Assembly: GCA_964370045.1 (NCBI GenBank)
Contig: CAYJGZ010000012.1
Coordinates: forward strand, 1 to 64,000
Length of the DNA stretch: 64,000 nt
Source: JAAYCI01 sp964370045
GTDB lineage: Bacteria > Bacillota > Clostridia > Oscillospirales > Ruminococcaceae
Reading direction: 5' to 3'
The translations under genes and the position numbers were made by a program. This document shows positions 35,382-45,358 of the stretch, one piece after another. Numbering within the stretch: the first letter of the stretch is position 1; each line of letters starts with the position of its first letter. The notes beneath the pieces were generated by a model. It saw nothing but the letters and a program-made list of their open reading frames with translations. It ran no database searches and had not been told where the DNA came from.

Positions 35382-36704
35382 ATGGACTTCAAAAAAATAC
35401 TCACGGCGGCAGAGGGCTACAAAGCGGACATGACAAAGCTTTTGCGTGATATGGTAAAGCACCCCAGCGAAAGCTGCAACGAAAAGGCAAAGGTAGAGTG
35501 TGTGGCGCAGGAGTGCCGCAGGCTGGGCTTTGACAGGGTGGAAATAGACCCTCAGGGCAACCTGCTTGCGTACATGGGCAGCGGCAAAACGCTCATCGCC
35601 TTTGACGGGCACATCGACACAGTGGGCGTGGGCAATGCGGCCAACTGGACGTTTGACCCCTACGAGGGCTACGAGAACGACGCCGAAATAGGCGGACGTG
35701 GCGTATCCGACCAGGGCGGCGGCATTGTTTCGGCTGTTTACGGCGCAAAAATAATGAAAGACCTTGGGCTTTTGAGCGACGAGTACACGGCGCTTGTCAC
35801 CGCCACGGTGCAGGAGGAGGACTGCGACGGCCTGTGCTGGGAGTACATGATAAAAGAGAGCGGCATCCGCCCCGAGTTCGTCGTGCTGAACGAGCCCACC
35901 GACGGCGGCATATATCGTGGGCACAGGGGGCGCATGGAAATAAGGGTGGACGTAAAGGGCGTCTCCTGCCACGGCAGTGCGCCCGAGCGTGGAGACAACG
36001 CCATATACAAAGCGGCAGAGATACTGCTGAATGTGCGTGCACTGAACGAAAACGACGATGCAGACGAAACGCCCATAAAAGGCCTTGTAAAAATGCTGAA
36101 CGAAAAGTACAATCCGCTCTGGCAGGATGCACGCTTTTTGGGCAGGGGCACTGTTACCGCAAGCGAAATATTCTTCACCTCCCCCAGCCGCTGTGCGGTG
36201 GCAGACAGCTGTTCCTTTTCACTCGACCGCCGCATGACAGCGGGCGAAACATGGCAAAGCTGCCTTGATGAAATTCGTGCACTGCCTGCCGTGCAAAAGT
36301 ACGGCGAGGACGTAAAAGTAAGCATGTACGAGTACGAAAGGCCCTCCTACACGGGATGCGTCTACCCCATAGAGTGCTACTTCCCCACCTGGGTAATCCC
36401 CGAGGAGCACCGTGTGGTGCGTGCAATGCAGGACGCATACAAGGGGCTGTTTGGCACGGACAAGCGCCTGGGCACCGAGGAGACCGCAAAGGAGCGCATC
36501 GCCCGTCCGCTCACCGACAAGTGGACCTTCTCCACAAACGGTGTCACCGTGATGGGGCGCAACGGCATCCCCTGCATAGGCTTTGGCCCCGGCGCAGAGG
36601 CGCAGGCTCACGCTCCCAACGAAAAGACGTGGAAGGATGACCTTGTGCGCTGTGCGGCGCTGTTTGCCGCCCTGCCGAGCGTTTATGTAGACACCAAAGA
36701 ATAA
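35382..36704 (+). CDS. ygeY: YgeY-type M20 peptidase-family hydrolase
   Basis: 440 residues from ATG 35382, chosen by family start (MDFKKIL) and the GAAAGGGTG before it. M20 metal-site motifs: FDGHIDTVG (about 70), SDQGGG (about 114), TATVQEEDCDG (about 140) and EPTD (about 170), with a dimerisation lid between. The subfamily is linked to selenium metabolism and occurs with ygeX/ygeW. Probably hydrolyses an amide or carbamoyl intermediate of purine degradation. 65 bp after dpaL. Confidence 0.9.
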   Translation: MDFKKILTAAEGYKADMTKLLRDMVKHPSESCNEKAKVECVAQECRRLGFDRVEIDPQGNLLAYMGSGKTLIAFDGHIDTVGVGNAANWTFDPYEGYENDAEIGGRGVSDQGGGIVSAVYGAKIMKDLGLLSDEYTALVTATVQEEDCDGLCWEYMIKESGIRPEFVVLNEPTDGGIYRGHRGRMEIRVDVKGVSCHGSAPERGDNAIYKAAEILLNVRALNENDDADETPIKGLVKMLNEKYNPLWQDARFLGRGTVTASEIFFTSPSRCAVADSCSFSLDRRMTAGETWQSCLDEIRALPAVQKYGEDVKVSMYEYERPSYTGCVYPIECYFPTWVIPEEHRVVRAMQDAYKGLFGTDKRLGTEETAKERIARPLTDKWTFSTNGVTVMGRNGIPCIGFGPGAEAQAHAPNEKTWKDDLVRCAALFAALPSVYVDTKE

Positions 36705-36797
36705 TTTACACCACACATACGTGTTAAGCCATTTCGCTTTACACGCATGTATGCAGATGCTACTGTTTACCACACAACACAAAAGGAGATTTTTCAC

Positions 36798-37994
36798 ATG
36801 AAAAGCTTTGATACACTTGTTAAGCAACTTGAGCAGCTGAAAACAGCTGATATGTACCAAAATGACTTTCTGCTCACATGGGAAAAGAGCGATGATGAGA
36901 TAGCCGCAACGCTTGCGGTGGCAAACGCACTGCGCTGTTTGCGGCAGGAGGGCATCAGCCCACGGCTGTTTTCTTCGGGGCTGGGCGTGTCGCTTTTTAG
37001 GGACAACTCCACCCGCACACGCTTTTCCTTTGCCTCCGCCTGCAACCTGCTCGGCCTTGAAGTGCAGGACCTGGACGAGGGCAAAAGCCAAATTGCACAC
37101 GGCGAGACGGTGCGTGAGACCGCAAACATGATAAGCTTCATGGCGGATGTCATAGGCATACGTGACGACATGTACATAGGCAAGGGCAATGCCTACATGC
37201 GTGAGGTTGCCGCCTCGGTGCAGGCCGGCTTTGAGGAGGGCAACTTGGAGCAGCGCCCCACCCTCGTGAACTTGCAGTGCGACATCGACCACCCCACGCA
37301 GTCGATGGCGGACATGGCGCACATTATAGAAACATTTGGCGGTGCTGAAAACCTAAAGGGCAAAAAAATTGCCATGAGCTGGGCGTACAGCCCAAGCTAC
37401 GGCAAGCCGCTCAGCGTGCCGCAGGGCATCATCGGGCTGATGAGCCGCTTCGGCATGGATGTTGTGCTGGCGCACCCCGAGGGGTATGAAGTAATGCCTG
37501 AAGTGGAGGATGTTGCCAAAAAGCAGGCGGCGCAGAGCGGCGGTAGCTTTAGGCGCACAAATAACATGGCCGAGGCCTTCGATGGCGCACACATTGTGTA
37601 CCCAAAAAGCTGGGCACCCTTCGGCGCTATGGAAAAGCGCACACAGCTGTACGGCGATGGTGACTTTGAGGGCATAAAGACACTGGAAAAGCAGCTGCTA
37701 TCCCAAAATGCCGAGCACACAAGCTGGCACTGCGACGACACTCTGATGAAGTCCACCTGTAATGGCGAAGCACTTTACATGCACTGCCTGCCTGCGGACA
37801 TCACGGGTGTGTCCTGCGAAAGGGGCGAAGTGAGCGCAGATGTATTCGACCGCTACCGCCTGCCAATGTACAAGGAGGCCGGCTACAAGCCGTATATCAT
37901 AGCCGCCATGATATTCCTATCCAAAATGAAAGACCCTGCCGCCGCCCTTTGTGCACTGCAAGCTCGCAGTGAAAAGCGTGTTTTTGAGTATTAG
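36798..37994 (+). CDS. ygeW: Knotted carbamoyltransferase YgeW
   Basis: 398 residues from ATG 36798 (AAAGGAGA upstream). Carbamoyl-phosphate site FRDNSTRTRFSF (near 70) and HCLPADITG (near 330), both characteristic of aspartate/ornithine carbamoyltransferase relatives; the YgeW subgroup has a knotted fold. Probably uses carbamoyl phosphate phosphorolytically in purine or ureido-compound breakdown, allowing ATP gain through a carbamate kinase not in this window. Confidence 0.92.
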   Translation: MKSFDTLVKQLEQLKTADMYQNDFLLTWEKSDDEIAATLAVANALRCLRQEGISPRLFSSGLGVSLFRDNSTRTRFSFASACNLLGLEVQDLDEGKSQIAHGETVRETANMISFMADVIGIRDDMYIGKGNAYMREVAASVQAGFEEGNLEQRPTLVNLQCDIDHPTQSMADMAHIIETFGGAENLKGKKIAMSWAYSPSYGKPLSVPQGIIGLMSRFGMDVVLAHPEGYEVMPEVEDVAKKQAAQSGGSFRRTNNMAEAFDGAHIVYPKSWAPFGAMEKRTQLYGDGDFEGIKTLEKQLLSQNAEHTSWHCDDTLMKSTCNGEALYMHCLPADITGVSCERGEVSADVFDRYRLPMYKEAGYKPYIIAAMIFLSKMKDPAAALCALQARSEKRVFEY

Positions 37995-37995
37995 C

Positions 37996-38084
37996 GGAAG
38001 TGGACACATAAAGGCGATTTAGAATACGTTAAGTGTGAGAAGAATGTGGTATACAAAAAACAAATCACTGCGTTTGCCCACGCT
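37996..38084 (+). repeat. Dispersed repeat A, copy 5 (hairpin deleted)
   Basis: 89 bp with intact left (GTGGACACATAAAGGCGATTT) and right (CAAATCACTGCGTTTGCCCAC) parts, but the central palindrome is reduced to GGTATAC. It begins just after the ygeW stop. Looks like loss of the palindrome by deletion. Confidence 0.8.
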
Positions 38085-38183
38085 CGTATTCGCTTATTAC
38101 CATACGGTATTTAGGGATTGTACAGGTGAATGCCTTTACAGTTTTTCAGCTCAACTTTTGCGCAGAAAAAGGAGGGTGCCTTT

Positions 38184-39521
38184 ATGCAGCTTATCGGAAA
38201 CGGAAGGCTTATCACATGGCACAAGACAAAGCCGTACATAGAGGATGGGTGTGTCGCCTTTGAGGGTGACACCATTGTGGATTTTGGCACAACGGCGGAC
38301 ATTCGCCCTGCCTACCCCGATGCAGATTTTTACGATGCCAAGGGGCGTGTTATCATGCCGGGGCTTATAAATGCGCACACGCACATCTACTCCTCGTTTG
38401 CAAGAGGGCTAAACTTTTCACAGCGAGAGCCGGACCGTGACTTTTCAGACATACTGAAAAACAAATGGTGGCATATCGACAAGGTGCTGAACCATGCGGA
38501 CAACCGCTACAGCGCATATGCCACAGGCCTTGAAAGTGTGCGCTACGGTGTGACCACCATTTTCGACCACCACGCAAGCCAGCGTCATGTGATGGGTAGC
38601 TTGCGCACTTTGTCGGATGCGCTGTGCGACATCGGCCTGCGCTCCTGCCTGTGCTACGAGGTGAGCGACAGGGATGGCGAGGGCACTGCCGAAGAGGGTA
38701 TTGCGGAGAACATTTCCTTTATCGACTACGCAAAAAAAAGCGACAATCCGCTGATTGCGGGCATGTTCGGCCTGCACGCAAGCTTCACGCTGAGCGAGGC
38801 GACACTGCAAAAATGCGTGGGTGCTATGGGCACTCGCACCGCAGGCTACCACATTCATGCGGCAGAGGGTGTTGTGGACCTGTACGACTCACTTGCTAAG
38901 TACGGCAAGCGTGTTATCCCTCGCCTGTTTGATGCAGGAATTTTGGGCGATAAGACGCTGTGCATACACAACATTCACATAAACGCCGCCGAGATGGACA
39001 TGCTGCGCCAAACGAACACCATGGCAGTGCACAACCCCCAAAGCAACATGGGCAACGCCGTGGGCTGCACGCCCATCTTGCAGCTTTTAAGCCGTGGCAT
39101 CCTGCTGGGGCTTGGCACAGACGGCTACACGCAGGATATGTTTGAGTCGCTAAAGACCGCAAACATCATCCATAAGCATGTGCTGTGCAACCCCAACATA
39201 GGCTTTTTGGAAAGCATGGAGATGCTGTTCAGCGGCAACACCGCCATATGCTCCCGCTTTTTTGAAAAGCCGCTGGGTATTATTTCACCCGGCGCTTATG
39301 CGGATATTATCGTGGCAGACTACAACCCACACACACCCATGAGCGCGCAAAATATTGCAGGGCACCTCATGTTCGGCATGATGGGACGTGCGGTGGACAC
39401 CACCGTGATAGGCGGCCAATTTGTAATGCGTGAGCGTGTGATGCAAACGGTGGACGAGGCGGAGCTTCTCGCCGAATGCAGGGCGCAAAGCAGCGACTTT
39501 TGGGCACGGCTCAACCCATAG
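38184..39521 (+). CDS. ssnA: Putative aminohydrolase SsnA
   Basis: 445 residues from ATG 38184 (AAGGAGG upstream). Amidohydrolase-superfamily barrel: NAHTHIYSSF (metal HxH near 66), GLHASFTLS, YHIHAAEG and GTDGYTQDM (the metal His/His/Asp set). SsnA is regularly found with ygfK and Se-dependent hydroxylases and is thought to deaminate or open a purine-derived ring. The exact substrate is not established from sequence. Confidence 0.9.
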   Translation: MQLIGNGRLITWHKTKPYIEDGCVAFEGDTIVDFGTTADIRPAYPDADFYDAKGRVIMPGLINAHTHIYSSFARGLNFSQREPDRDFSDILKNKWWHIDKVLNHADNRYSAYATGLESVRYGVTTIFDHHASQRHVMGSLRTLSDALCDIGLRSCLCYEVSDRDGEGTAEEGIAENISFIDYAKKSDNPLIAGMFGLHASFTLSEATLQKCVGAMGTRTAGYHIHAAEGVVDLYDSLAKYGKRVIPRLFDAGILGDKTLCIHNIHINAAEMDMLRQTNTMAVHNPQSNMGNAVGCTPILQLLSRGILLGLGTDGYTQDMFESLKTANIIHKHVLCNPNIGFLESMEMLFSGNTAICSRFFEKPLGIISPGAYADIIVADYNPHTPMSAQNIAGHLMFGMMGRAVDTTVIGGQFVMRERVMQTVDEAELLAECRAQSSDFWARLNP

Positions 39522-39614
39522 TGCCGGTGCATGTTTTGTTTTGCTTGGCTTCACATATTGCACAGGTAATATTGCCGTCGTATCGAATAAAATAACTTTC
39601 GGGGAGATGAACAT

Positions 39615-42600
39615 ATGAGCGAAATTATGCGTCCGTTGTCTTTTGAAAGGCTTATGCAAAGAGCGCTTGGTGAGTACAAATCACAAGGCCGTATATTCGG
39701 CATCCCCCGTGAAAAATTTTACACATCAACGCATGAAAACAGCTTGTCACTGTTCGCCTCTCCTCTCGCAAGCCCCATAGGCCCTGCCGCAGGCCCGCAC
39801 AGCCAGCTTGCCCAAAACATCATAAGCGCATGGCTGTGCGGCGGCCGCTTTATAGAGCTGAAAACCGTGCAAAAAATGGACGGCGAGGAGCTACGTGCGT
39901 GTGTTTCACGCCCCTGCATCTGCGCACAGGACGAGGGGTATAATGTCGAGTGGAGCACCGAGCTGTGCGTAAACGAGGCGATGGATGAGTACATCAAGGC
40001 GTTTGTCGCCATAAAAGTGCTTGCGCAGGAGCTTTCGCTAAACGGCGATGTCATATTCAATATGAGCGTGGGCTACACGCTGGAGGGCATCTGCGGCGAA
40101 AAGGTGGACGGCTTTATCGAGGGCATGAAAAATGCACAAAGCACCCAATGCTTTGCGAGCTGTATAAAGTGGCTTTGCGAAAACGAGGGTGCTTTTAGTC
40201 ATGTAGACGTTGATTATTTCAAGAATATTGACAGCTGTGTGAGCAATTCGGTCACGCTGTCCACCCTGCACGGCTGTCCACCGCAGGAGATAGAGCGCAT
40301 CGCACGCTACCTCATCGAGCAAAAATCCCTGCATACCTACGTGAAATGCAACCCCACCCTTCTCGGCTACGAAAAGGCACGCAGCCTTTTGGATGCAGCG
40401 GGCTACTGCTACATGCGCTTTGACAGCCACCACTTTGATAACGACCTAAAGTACGATGATGCGATTAAAATGTTCAGTCGCCTGCAAGCATACGCAGAGG
40501 AACACGGCCGATGCTTCGGCGTAAAGCTCACAAACACCTTCCCTCTGCAAAACGACGGCGAGCACCTTTCGGGCGAAGAGATGTACATGAGCGGCCGCTC
40601 GCTTTTTCCGCTGTCGGTCAATGTTGCGGCGATGCTTTCGCAGGATTTTGGGGGCAAGCTTGCCATATCATACAGCGGCGGTGCGGACGCATTCAACATA
40701 AAAGAGTTGTACAGCTGTGGAATTTTTCCCATCACGGTGGCGACCACCCTGCTAAAGCCGGGCGGCTACATGCGCCTTTCCCAGCTTGCCCAAACGCTTT
40801 GCGAGCTTCCTGCGCCCTCCGCCATAATCGACTGTGATGCGCTGAATACACTTGCCCAAAATGCACCACTCATGCCCTTTTACCAAAAAGATTTTCGCCC
40901 CGTGCAGGGCCGCAAAACCTCCCTGCCGCTTGGGCTTTTCAACTGTTTTATCGCTCCCTGCCAAAGCGGCGGCTGCCCCATAGGCCAGCAAATCCCCGAA
41001 TATTTACAGCTGATTTCGCAGGAAAAGTACGATGAGGCGTTTGAAGTCATCGCACGTGATAACGCAACACCCTCCATCACAGGCACGCTGTGCACACACT
41101 TTTGCCAAGACGTGTGCACAAGGCTGGACTGCGACGAGCCGCTACAAATACGTCAGGCAAAGCTTTTGGCCTGCGAAAACGCACAGGAGCGCTTCACGCA
41201 AAAGTTATCCCCTCCCCCACTCACCTCCGATGCGCGCATCGCCGTGGTGGGTGCAGGGCCGGTGGGTGTTGCCACTGCGTTTTACCTGCGTAGGGCAGGC
41301 GTTGCGGTCACTGTTTTTGAACAGCAGAGCGAGCCTTTTGGCATTGTGCGCTACGTGATTCCCGAGTTTAGAATTTCACAGGAAGCGCTAAACAGAGACT
41401 TTGAGATGGCAAAAAAGATGGGCGTTGACTTTCGCTTTAACACACCCGTTACGGATATTTCCGCACTGCAAAGTGAGTATGACTTTGTGGTATTGGCGGT
41501 GGGCGCATGGAAAAAAGGCGATGTTGCGATTGAATGTAGCGACACCTCCGCAATAGATGCGCTGGAATTTTTGCAGGAGAGCAAAAAGACGTCCTGCGGT
41601 GTAAAATTGGGCGAAAGGGTTGCCGTCATCGGAGGCGGCAATGTAGCCATGGACTGCGCACGTGCCGCAAAAAGAGCGCCCGGCACCTCCCACGTGAGCA
41701 TAGTGTACCGCCGCACAAAGGAGTACATGCCCGCCCTGCACGAAGAAATCGCCCTTGCGCTCGCCGACGGCGTGGAGATAACCGAGCTGCGCTCGCCCAA
41801 AGCATTTAGCGGCGGCGCACTGCGTTGCGAGGAAATGAAGCTGAGCGACACCATGGAAAAAGGACGTAGGGGCATCCAAAGCACAGGCAACGAGGTAGAC
41901 CTTGCGTTTGATAGCATCATCTGTGCGGTGGGCGCACGTGTGGATAAAGCACTTTTTGAAAGCGCTAAAATTGAGCTTGATGAATGGGGCACACCACTGC
42001 TGGACGCACTGAATGAAAGCAGTGTGCCCAATGTTTACGTAGCAGGCGACTGCAAGCTGAAGCCTGCCACCGTTGTGCTGGGGCTTGCGGACGCAAAAAA
42101 GGTGGCCGTGGGCATATGCATGAAGCTGAATATTCCAAACGGCTTTGTCTCCTCTCGCACCGCGCAAGACGAAAACCGCCTGCAAATGCAAAAAGGCACA
42201 CTGCAAAAATCACGTACCGACGCACAGGATGCGCAGCGATGTCTTGGGTGTGATGCTGTGTGTGAAACATGCTGTGATGTCTGCCCAAACCGTGCAAACG
42301 TGCGCATACCCATAGCAGGCGAGCGCAACAGTAGCCAAATCCTTCACTTGGACGGCCTGTGCAACGAATGTGGCAACTGCGAGGCTTTTTGTCCGCACAC
42401 GGGCGCACCTTATAAGGACAAATTCACACTGTTTGAAAGCCTTGAGGACTTTGAAAGCTCGCAAAATGTGGGCTTTTTGAGAGGACAAAGCGGCGAATAC
42501 ACTCTGCGTCTTGCGGACAAAAGCTGTGTGCGTTGCTCTAAAGATGATACCGCTGTGCCTAACGAAATATGGCGCATGATTGATGCAGTAGAGAGTAATC

Positions 42601-42617
42601 ATCCCTATCATTTGTAA
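39615..42617 (+). CDS. ygfK: YgfK: FAD/NAD(P) and 4Fe-4S oxidoreductase (putative selenate reductase subunit)
   Basis: 1000 residues from ATG 39615 (GGGGAG upstream). N-terminal half resembles dihydropyrimidine-dehydrogenase/dihydroorotate-dehydrogenase-like barrels (HGCPPQEIERIARYL). The middle resembles the GltD/DPD flavin module: a CTHFCQDVCTRLDC cysteine set, FAD loop VVGAGPVGVATAFYL and NAD(P) loop IGGGNVAMDCARAAKR. The C-terminus has cysteine clusters CLGCDAVCETCCDVCP and CNECGNCEAFCP for 4Fe-4S centres. Likely the flavin/iron-sulphur electron partner for the hydroxylase encoded next, which lacks its own FAD domain. Confidence 0.9.
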   Translation: MSEIMRPLSFERLMQRALGEYKSQGRIFGIPREKFYTSTHENSLSLFASPLASPIGPAAGPHSQLAQNIISAWLCGGRFIELKTVQKMDGEELRACVSRPCICAQDEGYNVEWSTELCVNEAMDEYIKAFVAIKVLAQELSLNGDVIFNMSVGYTLEGICGEKVDGFIEGMKNAQSTQCFASCIKWLCENEGAFSHVDVDYFKNIDSCVSNSVTLSTLHGCPPQEIERIARYLIEQKSLHTYVKCNPTLLGYEKARSLLDAAGYCYMRFDSHHFDNDLKYDDAIKMFSRLQAYAEEHGRCFGVKLTNTFPLQNDGEHLSGEEMYMSGRSLFPLSVNVAAMLSQDFGGKLAISYSGGADAFNIKELYSCGIFPITVATTLLKPGGYMRLSQLAQTLCELPAPSAIIDCDALNTLAQNAPLMPFYQKDFRPVQGRKTSLPLGLFNCFIAPCQSGGCPIGQQIPEYLQLISQEKYDEAFEVIARDNATPSITGTLCTHFCQDVCTRLDCDEPLQIRQAKLLACENAQERFTQKLSPPPLTSDARIAVVGAGPVGVATAFYLRRAGVAVTVFEQQSEPFGIVRYVIPEFRISQEALNRDFEMAKKMGVDFRFNTPVTDISALQSEYDFVVLAVGAWKKGDVAIECSDTSAIDALEFLQESKKTSCGVKLGERVAVIGGGNVAMDCARAAKRAPGTSHVSIVYRRTKEYMPALHEEIALALADGVEITELRSPKAFSGGALRCEEMKLSDTMEKGRRGIQSTGNEVDLAFDSIICAVGARVDKALFESAKIELDEWGTPLLDALNESSVPNVYVAGDCKLKPATVVLGLADAKKVAVGICMKLNIPNGFVSSRTAQDENRLQMQKGTLQKSRTDAQDAQRCLGCDAVCETCCDVCPNRANVRIPIAGERNSSQILHLDGLCNECGNCEAFCPHTGAPYKDKFTLFESLEDFESSQNVGFLRGQSGEYTLRLADKSCVRCSKDDTAVPNEIWRMIDAVESNHPYHL

Positions 42618-42655
42618 CGTAGGCTTTCTGTGGCAAAAAAAATCACACACAGTAG

Positions 42656-42730
42656 TTGTTTTTCAAAACAAAAAACTATGTATAATGTCATACATGTATT
42701 GTGTTATGTGTGTTGTCTTATGTATGACAT
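42656..42730 (+). promoter_or_regulatory. Promoter with operator-like inverted repeat before xdh
   Basis: A perfect TATAAT (42681-42686) is preceded by a weak -35 (TTGTTT 42656-42661, spacer 19). ATGTCATACAT (42685-42695) and ATGTATGACAT (42720-42730) are perfect inverted repeats that overlap the -10 box and the start region, so a bound factor could gate transcription of the hydroxylase separately from the upstream genes. Confidence 0.5.
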
Positions 42731-42787
42731 GTGTTGTATGCTAAGCACTTTCTCACACTATACTCACACCCGCAAGGAGGTTTTAGG

Positions 42788-45358
42788 ATGGTAACGCTCA
42801 CCGTAAACGGACGCACCGTGCAGGGGCAAGGGGATGTTACCCTACTCAACTTTTTGCGGGACACCCTGCGCCTGACAAGCGTAAAAAACGGATGCGACCA
42901 AGGCGCATGTGGCAGCTGCACCGTTGTCGTGGACGGCAGGGCGGTGCGTGCGTGCGTGCCGACATTAGGCACCATTGAGGGAAGGAATGTGCTCACCACA
43001 GAGGGGCTGAACTCTCGCGAAAAAGAGGTATACGCATACGCCTTTGCGCAGGAAGGTGCGGTGCAATGTGGATTTTGCACGCCTGGAATGGTGATGTCCG
43101 CAAAGGCACTTTTGGACAAAGTCCCCTGCCCCACCCATGATGAAATAAAAAAAGCACTGCGTGGGAACATCTGCCGCTGTACGGGATATATCAAAATCGA
43201 AAAGGCTATACAGCTGGCCGCACAGCTTTTACACAGCGATGAGCAAATACCTACACAAAACAGCTCTGCTATTTTGGGCGAGAGCTTTCACAGGGTAGAT
43301 TCCGCCGAAAAAACACTTGGCACCGGAATTTATGTGGACGATATTCACCTGCCTAATATGCTGTATGCCTCGGCGCTTCGCAGTGCACACCCACGAGCAA
43401 GGGTGCTAAAAATCGACACTTCCTCTGCACAAAAGCACCCCGACTGCGTAGCTGTCCTCACTCAAAAAGATGTGCCCGGCAACAACAAAATAGGCCACCT
43501 TTCGCATGTTTCCGACTGGGACGTGCTTATCGCCGAGGGGGATGTCACCCGATATGTGGGGGATGCTTTGGCGCTGGTGGTCTGCCGCCGCAAGGAGGCA
43601 TTGGAGCAGGTAAAGGCGCTGGTTTCGGTGGAGTACGAGGTTCTTGCGCCGCTGTGCTCACCTGTCGATGCCATGGCGCAGAACGCTCCTTTAATACACG
43701 ATAAATCGAATAATATCCTAAAAAAAGAACAGCTTGTGCGGGGGGATTCGCACAGTGCCATAGCTGTCGCAAAGCATGTCGTCACACAGCACTATTCCCT
43801 CCCCTTTACTGAACACGCTTTTTTAGAGCCGGAATGCGCCATCGCAATGCCGCAGCAAGACGGCCTCCTAATGTACACCGCAGGGCAGAGCATTTTTGAC
43901 GAACAGCGTGAGTGCGCACGTATGCTGGGCATCCCACCCGAAAAAATACGTGTGCAGTCAAAGCTTGTGGGGGGCGGCTTTGGCGGCAAGGAGGATATGA
44001 GCGTACAGCATCATGCGGCGCTTGCGGCGTGGTGCTTAAAACAACCTGTCAAGGTGCTTTTCAGCCGTAGTGAGAGCATTGCGGTGCACCCGAAACGCCA
44101 TGCAATGGAGATAGACTTCACTCTTTCATGCGACGAAAATGGTCATCTCACCGCACTTTGTGCCAAAATAGTAAGCGACACAGGCGCATACGCAAGCCTT
44201 GGTGGGCCTGTTTTACAGCGTGCGTGTACACATGCGGCAGGCCCTTACAAGGTGCAAAATATTCACATTGAAGGTGTGGCCGTATACACAAACAACCCCC
44301 CTGCAGGCGCATTCAGGGGATTTGGCGTGTGCCAAAGTGCGTTTGCAATGGAGCAAAGCCTAAACCTACTCGCCCAAAAAGCGGGAATTTCCCCATGGGA
44401 AATACGCTATCGCAACGCCGTAGGGGCAGGTGATGTACTCGCAAACGGACAAAAAGTGCAGGGCGACTGCGCACTGAAAGCCTGCCTTTTGTCGGTGAAA
44501 GATGCGTACGAAAGCGCGCCAATCGCAGGCATTGCAAGCTTTTACAAAAACAGCGGAATCGGCGTGGGAGCGCCGGATATTGGGCGCTGCATCCTAAGTG
44601 TTGAGCATGGCAAGATACACCTGCGCACCTCCGCCGCCTGTATAGGCCAAGGCCTTGCCACCGTGCTCACCCAGATAGTGTGCGAGACGCTAAGCCTTTC
44701 ACCAGAGCTTATTACTGTGGATACGCCGGACACCCACCACACGCCAAACTCGGGCACCACCACCGCAAGCCGCCAAACGCTTTTCACAGGGGAAGCTACC
44801 CGCCTTGCCGCCTTGAAGTTGCGTGATGCTTTGTCGGAGGGCGAAAGCCTTAAAAGCTTGAACAATCGTGAATTTTTAGGCGAATACAGCGGCCACACAG
44901 ACCCCTTTGGCAGTGACGAGCCACATCCTATCAGCCATGTTGCGTATGGGTATGCCGCCGAAGTTGTAGCGTTAAATCAGGATGGGAAAATAAAAAAAAT
45001 CACTGCCGCCTACGACATGGGAAGGGTTATAAACCCAAGGGCCGCAGAGGGGCAGATAGAGGGCGGCATTGTGATGGGGCTTGGGTATGCGCTCACGGAG
45101 GACTACCCTCTTAATAATGGCGTACCCACGGCACGTTTTGGCTCGCTCGGGCTTTGGCGAGCTACACAGGTGCCCCCCATGGACATACGCTTTGTGCAGG
45201 GAGAGACGCTGAGCGACGCCGCATACGGCGCTAAAGGTTGTGGCGAGCTTGCCACCATTCCCACAGCTCCTGCCGTTGCGGGGGCATACTATGCGCTGGA
45301 TGGAATTTTGCGCACAAAGCTTCCCATGGAGAATACGTATTACCGAAAGAAAAAGTGA
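42788..45358 (+). CDS. xdh: Selenium-dependent xanthine dehydrogenase, fused 2Fe-2S and molybdopterin subunits
   Basis: 856 residues from ATG 42788 (AAGGAGG upstream). Residues 1-155 carry both 2Fe-2S sites (CDQGACGSC...C and CGFC...CRC). From about 175 the molybdopterin-binding part follows: GGGFGGKEDMS, GAFRGFGVCQ and the catalytic glutamate region GAKGCGEL near 820. The FAD-domain of classical XDH is missing. No in-frame UGA occurs, as expected, since selenium in this class is a labile cofactor ligand rather than selenocysteine. Oxidises purines (xanthine or hypoxanthine) with YgfK as likely electron acceptor. Confidence 0.92.
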   Translation: MVTLTVNGRTVQGQGDVTLLNFLRDTLRLTSVKNGCDQGACGSCTVVVDGRAVRACVPTLGTIEGRNVLTTEGLNSREKEVYAYAFAQEGAVQCGFCTPGMVMSAKALLDKVPCPTHDEIKKALRGNICRCTGYIKIEKAIQLAAQLLHSDEQIPTQNSSAILGESFHRVDSAEKTLGTGIYVDDIHLPNMLYASALRSAHPRARVLKIDTSSAQKHPDCVAVLTQKDVPGNNKIGHLSHVSDWDVLIAEGDVTRYVGDALALVVCRRKEALEQVKALVSVEYEVLAPLCSPVDAMAQNAPLIHDKSNNILKKEQLVRGDSHSAIAVAKHVVTQHYSLPFTEHAFLEPECAIAMPQQDGLLMYTAGQSIFDEQRECARMLGIPPEKIRVQSKLVGGGFGGKEDMSVQHHAALAAWCLKQPVKVLFSRSESIAVHPKRHAMEIDFTLSCDENGHLTALCAKIVSDTGAYASLGGPVLQRACTHAAGPYKVQNIHIEGVAVYTNNPPAGAFRGFGVCQSAFAMEQSLNLLAQKAGISPWEIRYRNAVGAGDVLANGQKVQGDCALKACLLSVKDAYESAPIAGIASFYKNSGIGVGAPDIGRCILSVEHGKIHLRTSAACIGQGLATVLTQIVCETLSLSPELITVDTPDTHHTPNSGTTTASRQTLFTGEATRLAALKLRDALSEGESLKSLNNREFLGEYSGHTDPFGSDEPHPISHVAYGYAAEVVALNQDGKIKKITAAYDMGRVINPRAAEGQIEGGIVMGLGYALTEDYPLNNGVPTARFGSLGLWRATQVPPMDIRFVQGETLSDAAYGAKGCGELATIPTAPAVAGAYYALDGILRTKLPMENTYYRKKK

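Noticed and set aside
36219..37322. Long minus-strand open frame (367 codons) opposite ygeY and ygeW
   Set aside because: It spans two well-supported plus-strand genes with clear motifs, crosses their intergenic gap, has no ribosome site and encodes a Cys/His-rich sequence typical of antisense frames in GC-rich genes.
41388..42206. Minus-strand open frame opposite ygfK
   Set aside because: Antisense to conserved FAD/NAD(P) domain codons; no start signal and no recognisable domain.
42618..42787. Purine riboswitch ahead of xdh
   Set aside because: The short AT-rich region holds an inverted repeat at the promoter, but the conserved guanine-riboswitch three-way junction is not visible.
42788..45358. 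Selenocysteine-encoding UGA in the selenium-dependent xanthine dehydrogenase
   Set aside because: The frame is continuous to its natural end; in this enzyme class selenium is a labile ligand, not selenocysteine.
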